DNA of 64,000 bases, taken from positions 83,771 through 147,770 of the forward strand of contig PXRM01000020.1 of assembly GCA_003020985.1 (NCBI GenBank), read 5' to 3'. The DNA is from Halobacteriales archaeon QS_4_70_19. GTDB lineage: Archaea; Halobacteriota; Halobacteria; Halobacteriales; Haloarculaceae. Shown piece by piece: positions 1-8,411 of this stretch. A program made the position numbers and the translations under genes. Numbering within the stretch: position 1 is the stretch's first letter; every line of letters starts with the position of its first letter. Under the pieces are notes generated by a model. The model worked only from the letters and a program-made list of their open reading frames with translations, had not been told where the DNA came from and made no database searches.

Positions 1-210
1 TGTCGGGACCGCGTGGTCCGCGGGCGTGTGATTGAGCACGTACTCGTACTCGGCGTCGAACGCGTCGGCGCTCGCGCCGGCGGCCGCGTTCCCCGGCAGT
101 GCCAGGGCGGTACCAGTCGCCGCCGACAGTTTCACGAACGTCCGGCGGTCGATGCCGGCGTCACTGAACCGACCCTCGTTCCCCTCGTCAGATGTGTGTT
201 CTCGTACCAT
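1..210 (-). CDS. M14 carboxypeptidase-like protein, Tat-exported, N-terminal 70 residues only
   Basis: The reverse strand opens with ATG at 210 and stays open to the window edge, so only the first 70 residues are present. They hold a twin-arginine signal (DRRTFVKLS at about residues 21-29), a hydrophobic stretch and an AGA-type cleavage region, then FDAEYEYVLNHTPADH. This matches almost residue for residue the N terminus of the downstream 1128-residue M14 peptidase, so the two are tandem paralogues. Catalytic residues lie outside the window, so the function is inferred only from the paralogue. Confidence 0.85.
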   Translation of the reverse strand, partial: MVREHTSDEGNEGRFSDAGIDRRTFVKLSAATGTALALPGNAAAGASADAFDAEYEYVLNHTPADHAVPT

Positions 211-265
211 AGTAGGTTCTGAATACCACGTCAGCTGCGGGTACTCGAAAGCCTACCTCGTCCAG

Positions 266-280
266 GTAAACGATTCTGAC
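266..280 (-). promoter_or_regulatory. Promoter of the first M14 paralogue, conserved in the second copy
   Basis: Read on the reverse strand, gtcagaatcgtttac contains a TATA-like gtttac about 58 bases before the ATG at 210. That predicts a leader of about 30 bases. The same block with few changes (gtcagaatactttg) sits at 3862-3876, a similar distance before the second paralogue. This suggests that the duplicated unit carried its own promoter. Confidence 0.5.
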
Positions 281-417
281 AGAAGCGTCCAAACGGGGCG
301 GACGGCGGCCGGAACCGCCGGACCGCTCGACCGACACGCGCGCCGCCTGCGGTCGGTACCACCGAAAGGAGGCGGCGGTGTACCGGGCCCCGATTCCGGT
401 CGATCAGGTAGCCGGAT

Positions 418-3400
418 TCAGTCGTCGGTGAACCCGCGCGTGCCGGTCAGCGTCGAGTCCGTCTCGGAGCTGCCGGTGCCGCCGACGACGGTGACGTCGT
501 TGGTGCCGCCGAACGGTGTCCCGTCGGCCTCGGCGGGGCCGAAGGTGAACTGGCCGTTGGCGTCGGGGACCTCGACGAAGTAGGTGAACTCGGCGGGGTC
601 GTCGTTCTCGCCGACCGGACCGACCGTCCCGAGGTCGACCGTGTCGCCGTTCTGCTCGCCGTCGCCGCCGGCGACCTCCCAGTCGGCCGACGGGAGCGAG
701 TCGGTCACCCGTGCCGAGTCGGAGAGCGCCGTGACGGTGACGTCGACCCGGTGGGTCGCACCGGGCGTGTACGGGTCACGCGGCTCCCCGCGGGAACCGG
801 CGGCCGTGGGGCCGCCGCCGGTCAGGTGTTCGACCTCGCTGGTGTCCCACGCGTCGGTCCGGCCGTACCGACGGACCGTCTCCCCGGTCTCGCGGACCTG
901 GACGAAGCCCAGTGCCGAGGTGAACAGCACGTAGCCGAGGAACGTCACCGTGTAGTTCTGTAGGCCGAACGGGTGGAGATTCCGCTGTGTCGGTGTCGGG
1001 AGCAGCGACGAGATGACGTGGACACCCGTTCCGGTCGAGTCGTCCGGGGTGATGGAGGCAGCCACGATGTCGCTGTCGCCACTCGGGGCCCGCCCGGCGA
1101 CGGTGGTCGTCGCGCCCGTGCCGGCCGCGCCGAGCGCCTCGGCGTCGGGGAGGAACATCGGTGCCTGTGTCCCGTTCGGGTCGTGACCCAGCGGCTGGAC
1201 CTTCCAGAGCTGGTTCTGGATGGGACGGACGTCACTCTCGGAGCCGAACAGCGGGTGCCCCAGGTTCTTCGTCCCGTCCTGGAACCGGGCGACGACGAAC
1301 TCCGGCGTCGAGATGTCGTCCCGGGAGATGGCGCTCCCGTCGACGAGGTCGTTGTCGAGTTCGGTCAGGAGGTTGACCCCGGCGTCCGTCAGAACGAGGT
1401 TGCCCCCCGCCTCGACGAACGTGTCCAGGGCGTCCGTGTAGCCGGCCTCGACGAACCCCTCGGCCGGGTGGTCGGCGTCCGTGTAGCCGGTGGTGCTGCC
1501 GAAGTACTCGGCGTCCTGGTTGGCCCCGTAGTCGTGGATGGCGACCACGTGGTCGTAGGCCAGATTCCCGTTCGTATCGAGGAGGGCACCGTCCGCCACC
1601 TCGGCGACCGTCACCGGCTCCATCGTCCCGCTGTCGATGAACTCGGCGTAGTCCTCGAAGAAGTCGAACGGGGTGACGTCGTACTCCCGCTGGAGGAACC
1701 CCTCCTCGCCCGGCCACGCGATCTTCGGGTCGGGGTTGGTACTCGTGGCCGCGAGCGTCCAGGCCTGGAACTCCGCCGGCTGTTCGACCTCGCGTCGATT
1801 GTCGACCCGGATGGTCCAGGTGCCGGGCTCCGGGTCCGTGACGGTGAACTCGGGGAGTCCACAGCACTTCCCACCGGCACGCTCCTCGGTGACACCCTCG
1901 TGGGTGGCGACCGTGTTCCCGCTCGGGTCGACGACCTCCAGATCCGCGACCACCTCGTGCGAGTGGAGGTGGAACCCCATGCTGTGGAGGTCGGCCGATT
2001 CGACGGTGTGGGTCAGCTCGGTCGTCCCCGAGGAGAGGGTGAACGACTCGGTGTCCGTCGACACGCTGTCGGTGGTGCCGTCGTCGAAGACCAGGTCTCC
2101 GTCCGTCGACCGGAGCGCGTCGGCCTGCGTCCCGGGTTCGCCGGTCGTGACGTACGCGACCCGGTCGCCCGCCGTCTCCGTCCTGGTCCCGAACTGGTCG
2201 CTGGTGCCGGGTGTGTCGGAGTTACGGACGGCGAAGTCGGTGATGGTACGGATGGCGGTCCGGTAGCCCTTGACCTCCATCTCGACGAGTTCCGGGTTGT
2301 AGATGTTCCCGTTGACCGCCCAGGAGAACGACATCTCGAAGTCGAGCGTGGTGAGGTCCAGCCCGATGGGCTCGGGGTGGGCCATCCAGTCGAGGAAGGC
2401 ACCGGTGACCGTGTAGTCGATGGTGTCGTAGATGGTGGAGTAGTCGAACGCCTGCTCGGGCAGGACGCCGAACAGGAGCCCGGTCTCGGTGTCACCCAGC
2501 ACCGCCTTCTTGACGTTGCCGGCGGTGACCCACGTCTCCAGGGCGGCCTCGAGCGTGTCGTCGATGTTGAGACACATCTCGTACAGCTCGTGGATCTGGC
2601 GAGTGTCGAACTGGTCCTGGGAGATGAGCCCCAGCACGAACTCGTTGAAGATGGGGCCGCCGTGGAGGTCCGAGCCGTAGTTGAGGTTCTCGTACTGGCT
2701 GAAGAAGTCGACGAACGCCTTCGCGTCGGGCACCTTCTCCGTGACGAACGAGGGGGTTTCCTCCTCCTCGCTTCTGGGGTCGTCCGGCTGTGCTGGGAAG
2801 TGGTTCGGCGTGATCATCCCCACGACCGGGTACTGGCGGTTGGTGTCGTACACCTCCGCGTTCCCGCGCTCGTACAGCGGCCCGGCCGGGATGCGGGGCG
2901 GCTCGTCGACGACGAGGCTCGTCCCGGGGCCGGTGAACTGCCAGCCGCTGTCGTACTGTGGGTTGCGGGCGACCCAGCCGTCCGGGTTCGTGAACCCGAG
3001 GAGGACGACCACGTCGTCCAGCAGCGGCTCGATCTTCGCGTCGCTGCCCCGGATGTCCGGCTCGGAGCTCCGGGCGACGTTCTCGACCACCCGGGCGCCG
3101 GCCTCGGCTCCCGCCCGCTCGGGCCCGTGCAGCGAGCAGGAGTGGAACACCTTCTCCTTCTCCCGGAAGGCCTCCCGGTCCTGCACGTCGTTTGTCAGCT
3201 CCACCACCAGCATATCCTTGGGGTCCTCGCGGTCGGTCGCGTTGTTGTAGTGGCCGGGCGACCGGCCGGCGACGCGGACGTTCACCCGGTCCGGGTAGCG
3301 GTCCTCCAGCTCGCGGAGGCCGTCCTTGAGCTGCTCGAAGCCGATGTAGTCGACCGAGCGGCGCGGCTCCGGGAAGACGCCAAGTGGGTAGGAACCGACG

Positions 3401-3804
3401 CGCCAGAACGGGTTCGACCCGGGCGCGAACTGGAACTGGGACGCTTCGGGTAGTTCGGCGGCAGCCGTCTCGGCCTCCGTCGCCGTGAGCCGACCGTAGG
3501 CCGCCGGCTCCGGGTCCGTCATGGTGACGGCGTTCTCGTCGAACGCCTCCAGAGCGGTCGGGTCCGCCCCGGCCTCGAACTGGACCACCGTGGGGACTCG
3601 GTGGTCGGCCGGCGTGTGGTTCAGGACGTATTCGTACTCGGCATCGAACGTCTCGGCGCTCGTACTGGCTGTCGCGTTCCCGGGTAGCGCGAGGGCGGCA
3701 CCGGTCGCCACCGACAGTTTCACGAACGTCCGGCGGTCGATGTCGGTCCCCGCGAACCGGTCGCCGTCTGTACTCCCCTCCGATGAACTCCTGTCTCGGA
3801 ACAT
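418..3804 (-). CDS. Secreted M14-family zinc carboxypeptidase-like protein
   Basis: Predicted exported metallopeptidase of 1128 residues. The start at 3804 is chosen because it aligns with the paralogue at 1-210; an in-frame start at 3858 would put 18 extra residues before the Tat signal. DRRTFVKLS at about residue 23 and a hydrophobic run form a Tat signal. The peptidase core shows the HGPE zinc motif (about His226 and Glu229), NPDG, and a later His in SDLHGGP (about 381), as in M14 enzymes. After the core come a beta-rich pre-peptidase-like domain (about 600-720), an alpha/beta segment resembling a glutamine-amidotransferase-type fold (about 730-950) and a C-terminal repeat-like beta domain. 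Known M14 enzymes remove C-terminal residues; the substrate here is unknown. Confidence 0.85.
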   Translation of the reverse strand: MFRDRSSSEGSTDGDRFAGTDIDRRTFVKLSVATGAALALPGNATASTSAETFDAEYEYVLNHTPADHRVPTVVQFEAGADPTALEAFDENAVTMTDPEPAAYGRLTATEAETAAAELPEASQFQFAPGSNPFWRVGSYPLGVFPEPRRSVDYIGFEQLKDGLRELEDRYPDRVNVRVAGRSPGHYNNATDREDPKDMLVVELTNDVQDREAFREKEKVFHSCSLHGPERAGAEAGARVVENVARSSEPDIRGSDAKIEPLLDDVVVLLGFTNPDGWVARNPQYDSGWQFTGPGTSLVVDEPPRIPAGPLYERGNAEVYDTNRQYPVVGMITPNHFPAQPDDPRSEEEETPSFVTEKVPDAKAFVDFFSQYENLNYGSDLHGGPIFNEFVLGLISQDQFDTRQIHELYEMCLNIDDTLEAALETWVTAGNVKKAVLGDTETGLLFGVLPEQAFDYSTIYDTIDYTVTGAFLDWMAHPEPIGLDLTTLDFEMSFSWAVNGNIYNPELVEMEVKGYRTAIRTITDFAVRNSDTPGTSDQFGTRTETAGDRVAYVTTGEPGTQADALRSTDGDLVFDDGTTDSVSTDTESFTLSSGTTELTHTVESADLHSMGFHLHSHEVVADLEVVDPSGNTVATHEGVTEERAGGKCCGLPEFTVTDPEPGTWTIRVDNRREVEQPAEFQAWTLAATSTNPDPKIAWPGEEGFLQREYDVTPFDFFEDYAEFIDSGTMEPVTVAEVADGALLDTNGNLAYDHVVAIHDYGANQDAEYFGSTTGYTDADHPAEGFVEAGYTDALDTFVEAGGNLVLTDAGVNLLTELDNDLVDGSAISRDDISTPEFVVARFQDGTKNLGHPLFGSESDVRPIQNQLWKVQPLGHDPNGTQAPMFLPDAEALGAAGTGATTTVAGRAPSGDSDIVAASITPDDSTGTGVHVISSLLPTPTQRNLHPFGLQNYTVTFLGYVLFTSALGFVQVRETGETVRRYGRTDAWDTSEVEHLTGGGPTAAGSRGEPRDPYTPGATHRVDVTVTALSDSARVTDSLPSADWEVAGGDGEQNGDTVDLGTVGPVGENDDPAEFTYFVEVPDANGQFTFGPAEADGTPFGGTNDVTVVGGTGSSETDSTLTGTRGFTDD

Positions 3805-3861
3805 GGCTGAAAGCTGGTAGCCGGGTGGCACCGCGGCTATCCTGCCTGCCGTTTCCACGTT

Positions 3862-3876
3862 TCAAAGTATTCTGAC
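3862..3876 (-). promoter_or_regulatory. Promoter of the second M14 paralogue
   Basis: On the reverse strand gtcagaatactttg carries a TATA-like ctttga about 60 bases before the ATG at 3804. The surrounding 20-30 bases resemble those at 266-300 upstream of the first copy. This supports co-duplication of promoter and gene, and supports the shorter start at 3804. Confidence 0.45.
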
Positions 3877-3910
3877 AAGCCCGTCCAATCGTCCGACGGC
3901 TCGCTCCCGA

Positions 3911-3920
3911 GAGATACTTA
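3911..3920 (+). promoter_or_regulatory. TATA-like element for the J-domain gene
   Basis: The element gagatactta is centred 27 bases before the GTG at 3945. This is the spacing expected for a leaderless archaeal transcript and decides in favour of that GTG start. Confidence 0.5.
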
Positions 3921-3944
3921 CTCCCGCCGTCCCTACCGGGTGTC

Positions 3945-4568
3945 GTGCCGAGCGAGGCTCTGTGGTTCGGTGTCCCGCAGTGGGTGGTCGTGGGGCTCGC
4001 GGTCGGGTTCGTCGCCAGCTGTGTCGCCGCCTGTCTGTTCTACATCGGGACGCGCTGGTTCCCCAGCGAGGGGACGGCGACCGCGGACACCGGCGACGAC
4101 CGCCGGACCGTCGAGATCCGCGAGTACCTCGACGCCATCGACGAGCCGTACGCGGAGGACCACCCGGTCGAGGGGCGCGCCGTCGAGTTCTACCTGCCCC
4201 GGCGGGACGTGGCGATCACGTTCGACCCCCGGACCTTCTACCGGCTCGAACGGGGGCCGACCCAGCCGGTCCTCGTCGAACACGAACTGCCCGGCGTCCA
4301 CCTCGGTTCGCGACTCCCGTTCGAGACGCCCGAGGTCGACCTCGGCCCCGACCCGACGGCCGAGGGGGACGTCGACCCGTACGAGACCGCGTTCGCCGTC
4401 CTCGGGCTGCCAGCGACCGCCAGCGAGTCGGAGGTCCGGCGGGCCTACCGCGAGCGGGTGAAGGAGGCCCATCCCGACCACGGCGGCGACGAGGACGAGT
4501 TCCGCCGCATCCGCGAGGCCTACACCGCAGCGCGGGAGGCCGCGACCGCCAGCGAGGCCGCATCATGA
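3945..4568 (+). CDS. Membrane-anchored J-domain (DnaJ-like) protein
   Basis: Protein of 207 residues with a GTG start. Residues about 10-33 form one transmembrane helix. A middle acidic region follows, and the last 60 residues are a J domain with the diagnostic HPD in KEAHPDHGG, preceded by FAVLGLPATASESEVRRAY. J domains stimulate Hsp70 ATPase activity, so this may recruit DnaK to the membrane. No zinc-finger or client-binding domain of a full DnaJ is present. The small gene downstream follows after 40 bases and may be co-transcribed. Confidence 0.88.
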   Translation: MPSEALWFGVPQWVVVGLAVGFVASCVAACLFYIGTRWFPSEGTATADTGDDRRTVEIREYLDAIDEPYAEDHPVEGRAVEFYLPRRDVAITFDPRTFYRLERGPTQPVLVEHELPGVHLGSRLPFETPEVDLGPDPTAEGDVDPYETAFAVLGLPATASESEVRRAYRERVKEAHPDHGGDEDEFRRIREAYTAAREAATASEAAS

Positions 4569-4608
4569 CCACCACCCACCGGCTCACCGGCCGGACGGAG
4601 GACAGCCG

Positions 4609-4860
4609 GTGACCCGCGTCGCCATCTCCGACGAGGTGCTGGCGGAGCTACCGCGCGCCCTCGACCACGAGGAGGTCGACCACCCCCTCAACCGCGGCGC
4701 CGTCCAGTACGCCGCCTGGCAGCTCAACCTCGACACGCTGGCCGAGTTCGTCGGCGAGGCCGACGCCGCCACGTACTACGAGGCCCTCGAGCGGGTCGGT
4801 GTCGAGCCGCGCCCCGGCGGAGAGAACGAAGGTGGCTACGACCCCGACCTGGACGGGTAG
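4609..4860 (+). CDS. Small acidic hypothetical protein
   Basis: An 83-residue ORF with GTG start lies 40 bases after the J-domain gene on the same strand. Its residues are acidic and helix-forming (AVQYAAWQLNLDTLAEFVGE), typical of a folded haloarchaeal protein rather than a shadow frame. I do not recognise the family. Its position suggests co-transcription with the J-domain protein, but the role is unknown. Confidence 0.65.
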   Translation: MTRVAISDEVLAELPRALDHEEVDHPLNRGAVQYAAWQLNLDTLAEFVGEADAATYYEALERVGVEPRPGGENEGGYDPDLDG

Positions 4861-4914
4861 GGGTGGTCGTGGTGCCCCCGGACGACGCAGCGATACTCGA
4901 TATCCGGGATATCC

Positions 4915-4939
4915 ACCAGATATGCGCGTAATATCTGGT
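4915..4939. repeat. Perfect 9-base inverted repeat
   Basis: accagatat at 4915-4923 and atatctggt at 4931-4939 are exact reverse complements around a 7-base loop. The repeat begins 55 bases after the stop of the small acidic ORF. It could be an operator or an RNA hairpin at the end of that transcript. Confidence 0.6.
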
Positions 4940-5332
4940 CTATGGGTCGTATTTCCGGAATAAGCGGCGAAGGTAACCATCTGGACTGATATGTTGGGAT
5001 TTCGTGGACACGTCCGGACAGTAGCGGCCGGAGTACGGTATCCGTGGAAGGAGATAAGTGTGATATATTCTACCATATCTCGGGCACCAGAATAAGGAAC
5101 CGGCAATATCCGACCGGACGAACGGAATCGCCCGACTGCGGCGTGGTCGCGGAACCCGATCCTCTCGATTTAAGCGATCGGTAGCGGTTCCGAAGGGTCG
5201 CAATGGCGTTCGAGAGCGCTGTCAGACGATTATTTCTGTCGGATGTTTATATGGATATTTCGGGCCGCGTACGCCCGACGTATCCGATGGCGAAACAGTC
5301 CGCAAAACCGGAGCAGCGGCGAACGGAGCCCA

Positions 5333-5342
5333 TTTTTTATAT
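5333..5342 (+). promoter_or_regulatory. Promoter of the DUF7344 gene
   Basis: The strong T/A tract ttttttatat is centred about 34 bases before the ATG at 5372. It predicts a transcript with a leader of only a few bases. Confidence 0.5.
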
Positions 5343-5371
5343 GACATGCTATCCGTTCGGAGCCACAGACA

Positions 5372-5869
5372 ATGAGTGTCCAGTACGATTCCGACCGGGC
5401 GGTCAGCGAGACGGAGGCGGTAGAGTCGGGGGCGACCGCACGCGCGAGTATTCCGAAGGACGACGCGTTCCACATCCTGCAGAACGCCCGGCGTCGCGCG
5501 ACCCTGCGGTACATCCTGGCGCACACGGATCGGGCGCAGTTCGTGATGCGTGACGTGACCGAGGCCGTGGCCGCCTGGGAGTACGACACGTCCGTCGAGC
5601 GGCTCGACTCCGACCAGCGCCAGCGCGTCTACATCGCGCTGTACCAGTCGCACCTGCCGAAGCTCGACGACCACGACGTCGTCGACTACGACCAGTCCCG
5701 GGGCATCATCGAGCCGACCGAACTCGTCGGCGCCCTCGCCCCCTACCTCGACGACGGACTCGACTCCGAGAGCGAACTCGTCGTCGAACCCCCGGGCGGA
5801 GACGGCGGGTCCGGCTCCGGGGACGGTGGGGGGCTGGCCCGGACGGTCTCGGCCCTCCTCTCGAAGTAG
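5372..5869 (+). CDS. DUF7344-type winged-helix domain protein
   Basis: A 165-residue protein. Residues about 28-115 have the haloarchaeal DUF7344 pattern: FHILQNARRRATLRYIL, then a predicted second helix and the region RVYIALYQSHLPKLDDHDVV that resembles the recognition helix and wing of ArsR/MarR-like domains. The last 35 residues are a glycine/serine-rich acidic linker. Such proteins are presumed DNA-binding regulators; the target is unknown. It is monocistronic here with its own promoter. Confidence 0.8.
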   Translation: MSVQYDSDRAVSETEAVESGATARASIPKDDAFHILQNARRRATLRYILAHTDRAQFVMRDVTEAVAAWEYDTSVERLDSDQRQRVYIALYQSHLPKLDDHDVVDYDQSRGIIEPTELVGALAPYLDDGLDSESELVVEPPGGDGGSGSGDGGGLARTVSALLSK

Positions 5870-5946
5870 TCCCGGGTCGACGAGTGCGGGACGCCACCCG
5901 GGTCCGCCACCAGCCTTTATCGCTCGCCCGCGAGTAGTCGGGGCCG

Positions 5947-6723
5947 ATGCTGGACTCCGACACCTCGTTCGACGCGTCCCTGGATCACACCATGATGCGC
6001 GTCGAGGACCTGGAGGAATCGGTCGACTGGTACACCACCCACCTGGACTACGTGGAGGAGGGGCGCATGGAGGCGGACACCTTCACCAACGTCTTCCTCG
6101 CCCCGGCGGACCGCCACGACGAGGGCGCGGTCCTCGAACTCACCTACAACCACGACGGCCGCTCGTACGACTTCGGCGACGCCTGGGGCCACATCGCCGT
6201 CCGCGTCGAGGACGTCCACCAGGCGTACGAGGAGCTGACGGACGGGGGCGTCGAGGATTACCGCGACCCCGAGTCCTGCGGCGGCCACTACGCCTTCGTC
6301 CGGGACCCCGACGGACACGAGATCGAGATCGTCGAGCGCGACCACGGGGCGCGCTGGTCGCTCGACCACACGATGCTCCGGGTCGAGGACGCCGAGGCCG
6401 CCGTCGGCTGGTACACGCGGAAACTGGACTACGAGCTCCACCGCCGCGTCGAACTGGACGACTTCGCGCTCTACTTCGTGGCCCCCCGCGGCGCCGCCGA
6501 GGAGGCGATGAGCGTCGAACTCACCTACAACTACGACGGCCGCAGCTACGACACGGGCGACGCCTGGGGTCACCTCGCGGTCCGCTGCTCGGATCTCGAC
6601 GACGCCTGGGAGACGCTCATGCTCCGCAACGCCGAGGACTACCGCGACCCCGAGTCCTGCAACCACAACTACGCCTTCACGAGGACGAACGACGGCCACG
6701 AGATCGAAGTCGTCAGGCGGTAG
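5947..6723 (+). CDS. VOC-superfamily protein with two glyoxalase-like domains
   Basis: The 258-residue protein contains two tandem copies of the VOC fold, about residues 14-132 and 137-257, that are clearly similar to each other (LDHTMMRVED / LDHTMLRVED; DAWGHIAVRVED / DAWGHLAVRCSD; DGHEIEIVE / DGHEIEVVR). Each has the His, Glu, His, Glu positions used for metal binding in glyoxalase I. The last Glu of repeat 2 falls near the C terminus. The likely role is lactoylglutathione-lyase-like or related thiol-adduct chemistry; halophiles lack glutathione, so the thiol is uncertain. A ctttatcg element at -28 supports the start. Confidence 0.87.
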   Translation: MLDSDTSFDASLDHTMMRVEDLEESVDWYTTHLDYVEEGRMEADTFTNVFLAPADRHDEGAVLELTYNHDGRSYDFGDAWGHIAVRVEDVHQAYEELTDGGVEDYRDPESCGGHYAFVRDPDGHEIEIVERDHGARWSLDHTMLRVEDAEAAVGWYTRKLDYELHRRVELDDFALYFVAPRGAAEEAMSVELTYNYDGRSYDTGDAWGHLAVRCSDLDDAWETLMLRNAEDYRDPESCNHNYAFTRTNDGHEIEVVRR

Positions 6724-6813
6724 CGACCGACCGAGGACCGTCCCGGACGGTCACTCGATGTCGGGACTGCCGCGGTCGCCCCGGCCACGGGACGACATGG
6801 CGTGGAGGCCCGC

Positions 6814-7881
6814 TCAGAAGGAGTTGCAGACCGGGATGCCGACCGTGTCGTAGTCGCCCATGGAGGCGATGGTTTCGGGGACTTCGGAGAGGGAGATGGT
6901 CTCGGAGACGATGGCGCCGGGGTCGATCTTCCCGTTGTCCATCATGCGGAAGATCTCGGTGTACTCGTGGGGGGGCATGCCGTAGGAGCCGATGAACTCG
7001 CGCTCGTCCGTGACGACGTTGTCGACCGGCAGGGAGACCTCGCCGCCCTCCTCGCTGGTGGTCAAGCCGATCTGGAGGTGCTGGCCGCCCTTGCCGAGCG
7101 AGTTGATGGAGTTCTGGCAGGTCTGCGCGATGCCCAGCGCGTCGACGGAGACCTCACAGCCCCGCGACTTGGGAGTCTTCTTCTTGACCGCCTGGGGGAC
7201 GTCCTGGACGTCGTCCACCTTGATGGTCTCGTCCGCGCCCAGTTCCTCGGCCTTCTCGAGGGCGGCCTCGTTGAGGTCGACGCCGACGACGTTCGCGCCG
7301 AGCGCGTCAGCCGTGTGAACGGCCGAGAGGCCGACGCCGCCACAGCCGTGGACGGCGACCCAGTCGCCCGGGTCGACGTCGACGCGGTGGGCGATGCCGT
7401 GGAAGGCGGTGGCGAACCGGCAGCCCAGCCCCGCCACGTCGACGGAGTCGACGCCCTCCGGGAGCTTGATGAGGTTGGTGTCGGCCGCCCGAACGGGGTA
7501 CTCCTCGGCGAACGCGCCCGTGGAGAAGTTGACGAACCCCATCGGGATGGACCGCTCGCAGCGGTTCTGGTGGCCCTCCTTGCAGTGGACGCAGGTGCCG
7601 TCGGAGAGGTTGAACGGATTGGTGACGCGGTCGCCCTCGCGGAAGTTCTCCACGTCGTCACCGGCCTCGGCGACGACGCCGACCGGTTCGTGGCCGAAGA
7701 TGAGTCCCTCCGTCATCATCATCCCGATCCACGACCAGTCGCCCTGCCAGGCGTGCCAGTCCGAGCGGCACACCCCGCAGGCCTCCGTCTCGATGACGAC
7801 GCCGTCCGGCGGACAGTCCGGACGGTCTACCTCCTCGACCTCCATCGGCTCCTCGGGCCCCTGGAAAACTACGGCTCTCAT
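6814..7881 (-). CDS. Zinc-dependent alcohol dehydrogenase (MDR family)
   Basis: 355 residues, the normal length for a medium-chain dehydrogenase/reductase. The catalytic zinc ligands Cys38 (GVCRSD), His64-Glu65 (GHEP) and a Cys in GLGCRF are present. The nucleotide site is GCGGVGLSA with an Asp at the end of the next strand (VVGVD), which favours NAD over NADP. The structural zinc loop is altered: Asp94 replaces the first of four Cys, while Cys97, Cys100 and Cys108 remain. The substrate cannot be read from sequence. It is transcribed alone and diverges from eIF1A. Confidence 0.9.
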   Translation of the reverse strand: MRAVVFQGPEEPMEVEEVDRPDCPPDGVVIETEACGVCRSDWHAWQGDWSWIGMMMTEGLIFGHEPVGVVAEAGDDVENFREGDRVTNPFNLSDGTCVHCKEGHQNRCERSIPMGFVNFSTGAFAEEYPVRAADTNLIKLPEGVDSVDVAGLGCRFATAFHGIAHRVDVDPGDWVAVHGCGGVGLSAVHTADALGANVVGVDLNEAALEKAEELGADETIKVDDVQDVPQAVKKKTPKSRGCEVSVDALGIAQTCQNSINSLGKGGQHLQIGLTTSEEGGEVSLPVDNVVTDEREFIGSYGMPPHEYTEIFRMMDNGKIDPGAIVSETISLSEVPETIASMGDYDTVGIPVCNSF

Positions 7882-8082
7882 TGCGTCCTACGGGGAGTGC
7901 GTACGTAACAATAAATGATTGGCACCTGTTCGCAGGCACCGTTATAACGCCGAGTCGGGCGCGTGTCGGGGCGTCCGCGATACGCCCGTCAGGGGACGCC
8001 GATCGCGTCGCCTCGGACCGTCAGCGGTCGGGCTATCCGACCCCATGATTCCAGTTCGCCGGGTCGCGCACTATGCATGGGA

Positions 8083-8090
8083 CTTAAAAT
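8083..8090 (+). promoter_or_regulatory. TATA box of eIF1A
   Basis: cttaaaat is centred 26 bases before the ATG at 8113. It supports a leaderless message and the 97-residue form of eIF1A over a longer upstream in-frame start. Confidence 0.65.
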
Positions 8091-8112
8091 CCGGGACACC
8101 GAACCGTCGGGT

Positions 8113-8406
8113 ATGAGCGACGACGACGGCGGTCGGAAGGACCTCCGCATGCCGGATGAGGACGAGGTGTTCGCGGTCGTCACGGAGATGCTCGGTGCCA
8201 ACCGGGTGAAGGTACGCTGTATGGACGGAAAGGAGCGCACGGCCCGCATCCCGGGGCGGATGCAGAAGCGGATCTGGATCCGCGAGGACGACGTCGTGCT
8301 GGTCGAGCCCTGGGACTGGCAGGACGAGAAGGGCGACATCACGTGGCGCTACGACAAGCAGGACGCCGACCAGCTCCGTGACGAGGGTCACATCTCCGCC
8401 ACCTGA
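8113..8406 (+). CDS. eif1A: Translation initiation factor aIF-1A
   Basis: A 97-residue protein with the full S1/OB-type aIF1A domain: [20 protein letters not shown], then [20 protein letters not shown] and [14 protein letters not shown]. It binds the 30S A site and helps start-codon selection with aIF2 and aIF1. The start at 8113 is fixed by the TATA box and by homology length. The Rio1 kinase follows after 5 bases, the usual archaeal pairing of initiation factor and small-subunit maturation kinase. Confidence 0.96.
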   Translation: MSDDDGGRKDLRMPDEDEVFAVVTEMLGANRVKVRCMDGKERTARIPGRMQKRIWIREDDVVLVEPWDWQDEKGDITWRYDKQDADQLRDEGHISAT

Positions 8407-8411
8407 ACCTG

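Larger units (their letters stand above)
4861..5371. other. AT-rich 511-base intergenic region with palindromes
   Basis: No convincing gene is seen. The stretch is clearly AT-richer than its surroundings. It holds a near-palindrome around the two ATATCC blocks at 4900-4914, a perfect hairpin at 4915-4939, several TATA-like strings (atatatt near 5065, tttatatgg near 5247) and the promoter of the DUF7344 gene at 5333-5342. The short ORFs across it have poor, arginine-rich compositions and look like chance frames. Confidence 0.6.

Noticed and set aside
973-3453. An 826-codon open frame on the plus strand
   Set aside because: It lies opposite the M14 peptidase gene. Its Arg/Val/Gly-rich composition is typical of antisense frames in GC-rich haloarchaeal DNA.
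5203-5553. A 116-codon plus-strand ORF overlapping the DUF7344 start
   Set aside because: It overlaps the well-supported DUF7344 gene in another frame and has no domain or acidic composition.
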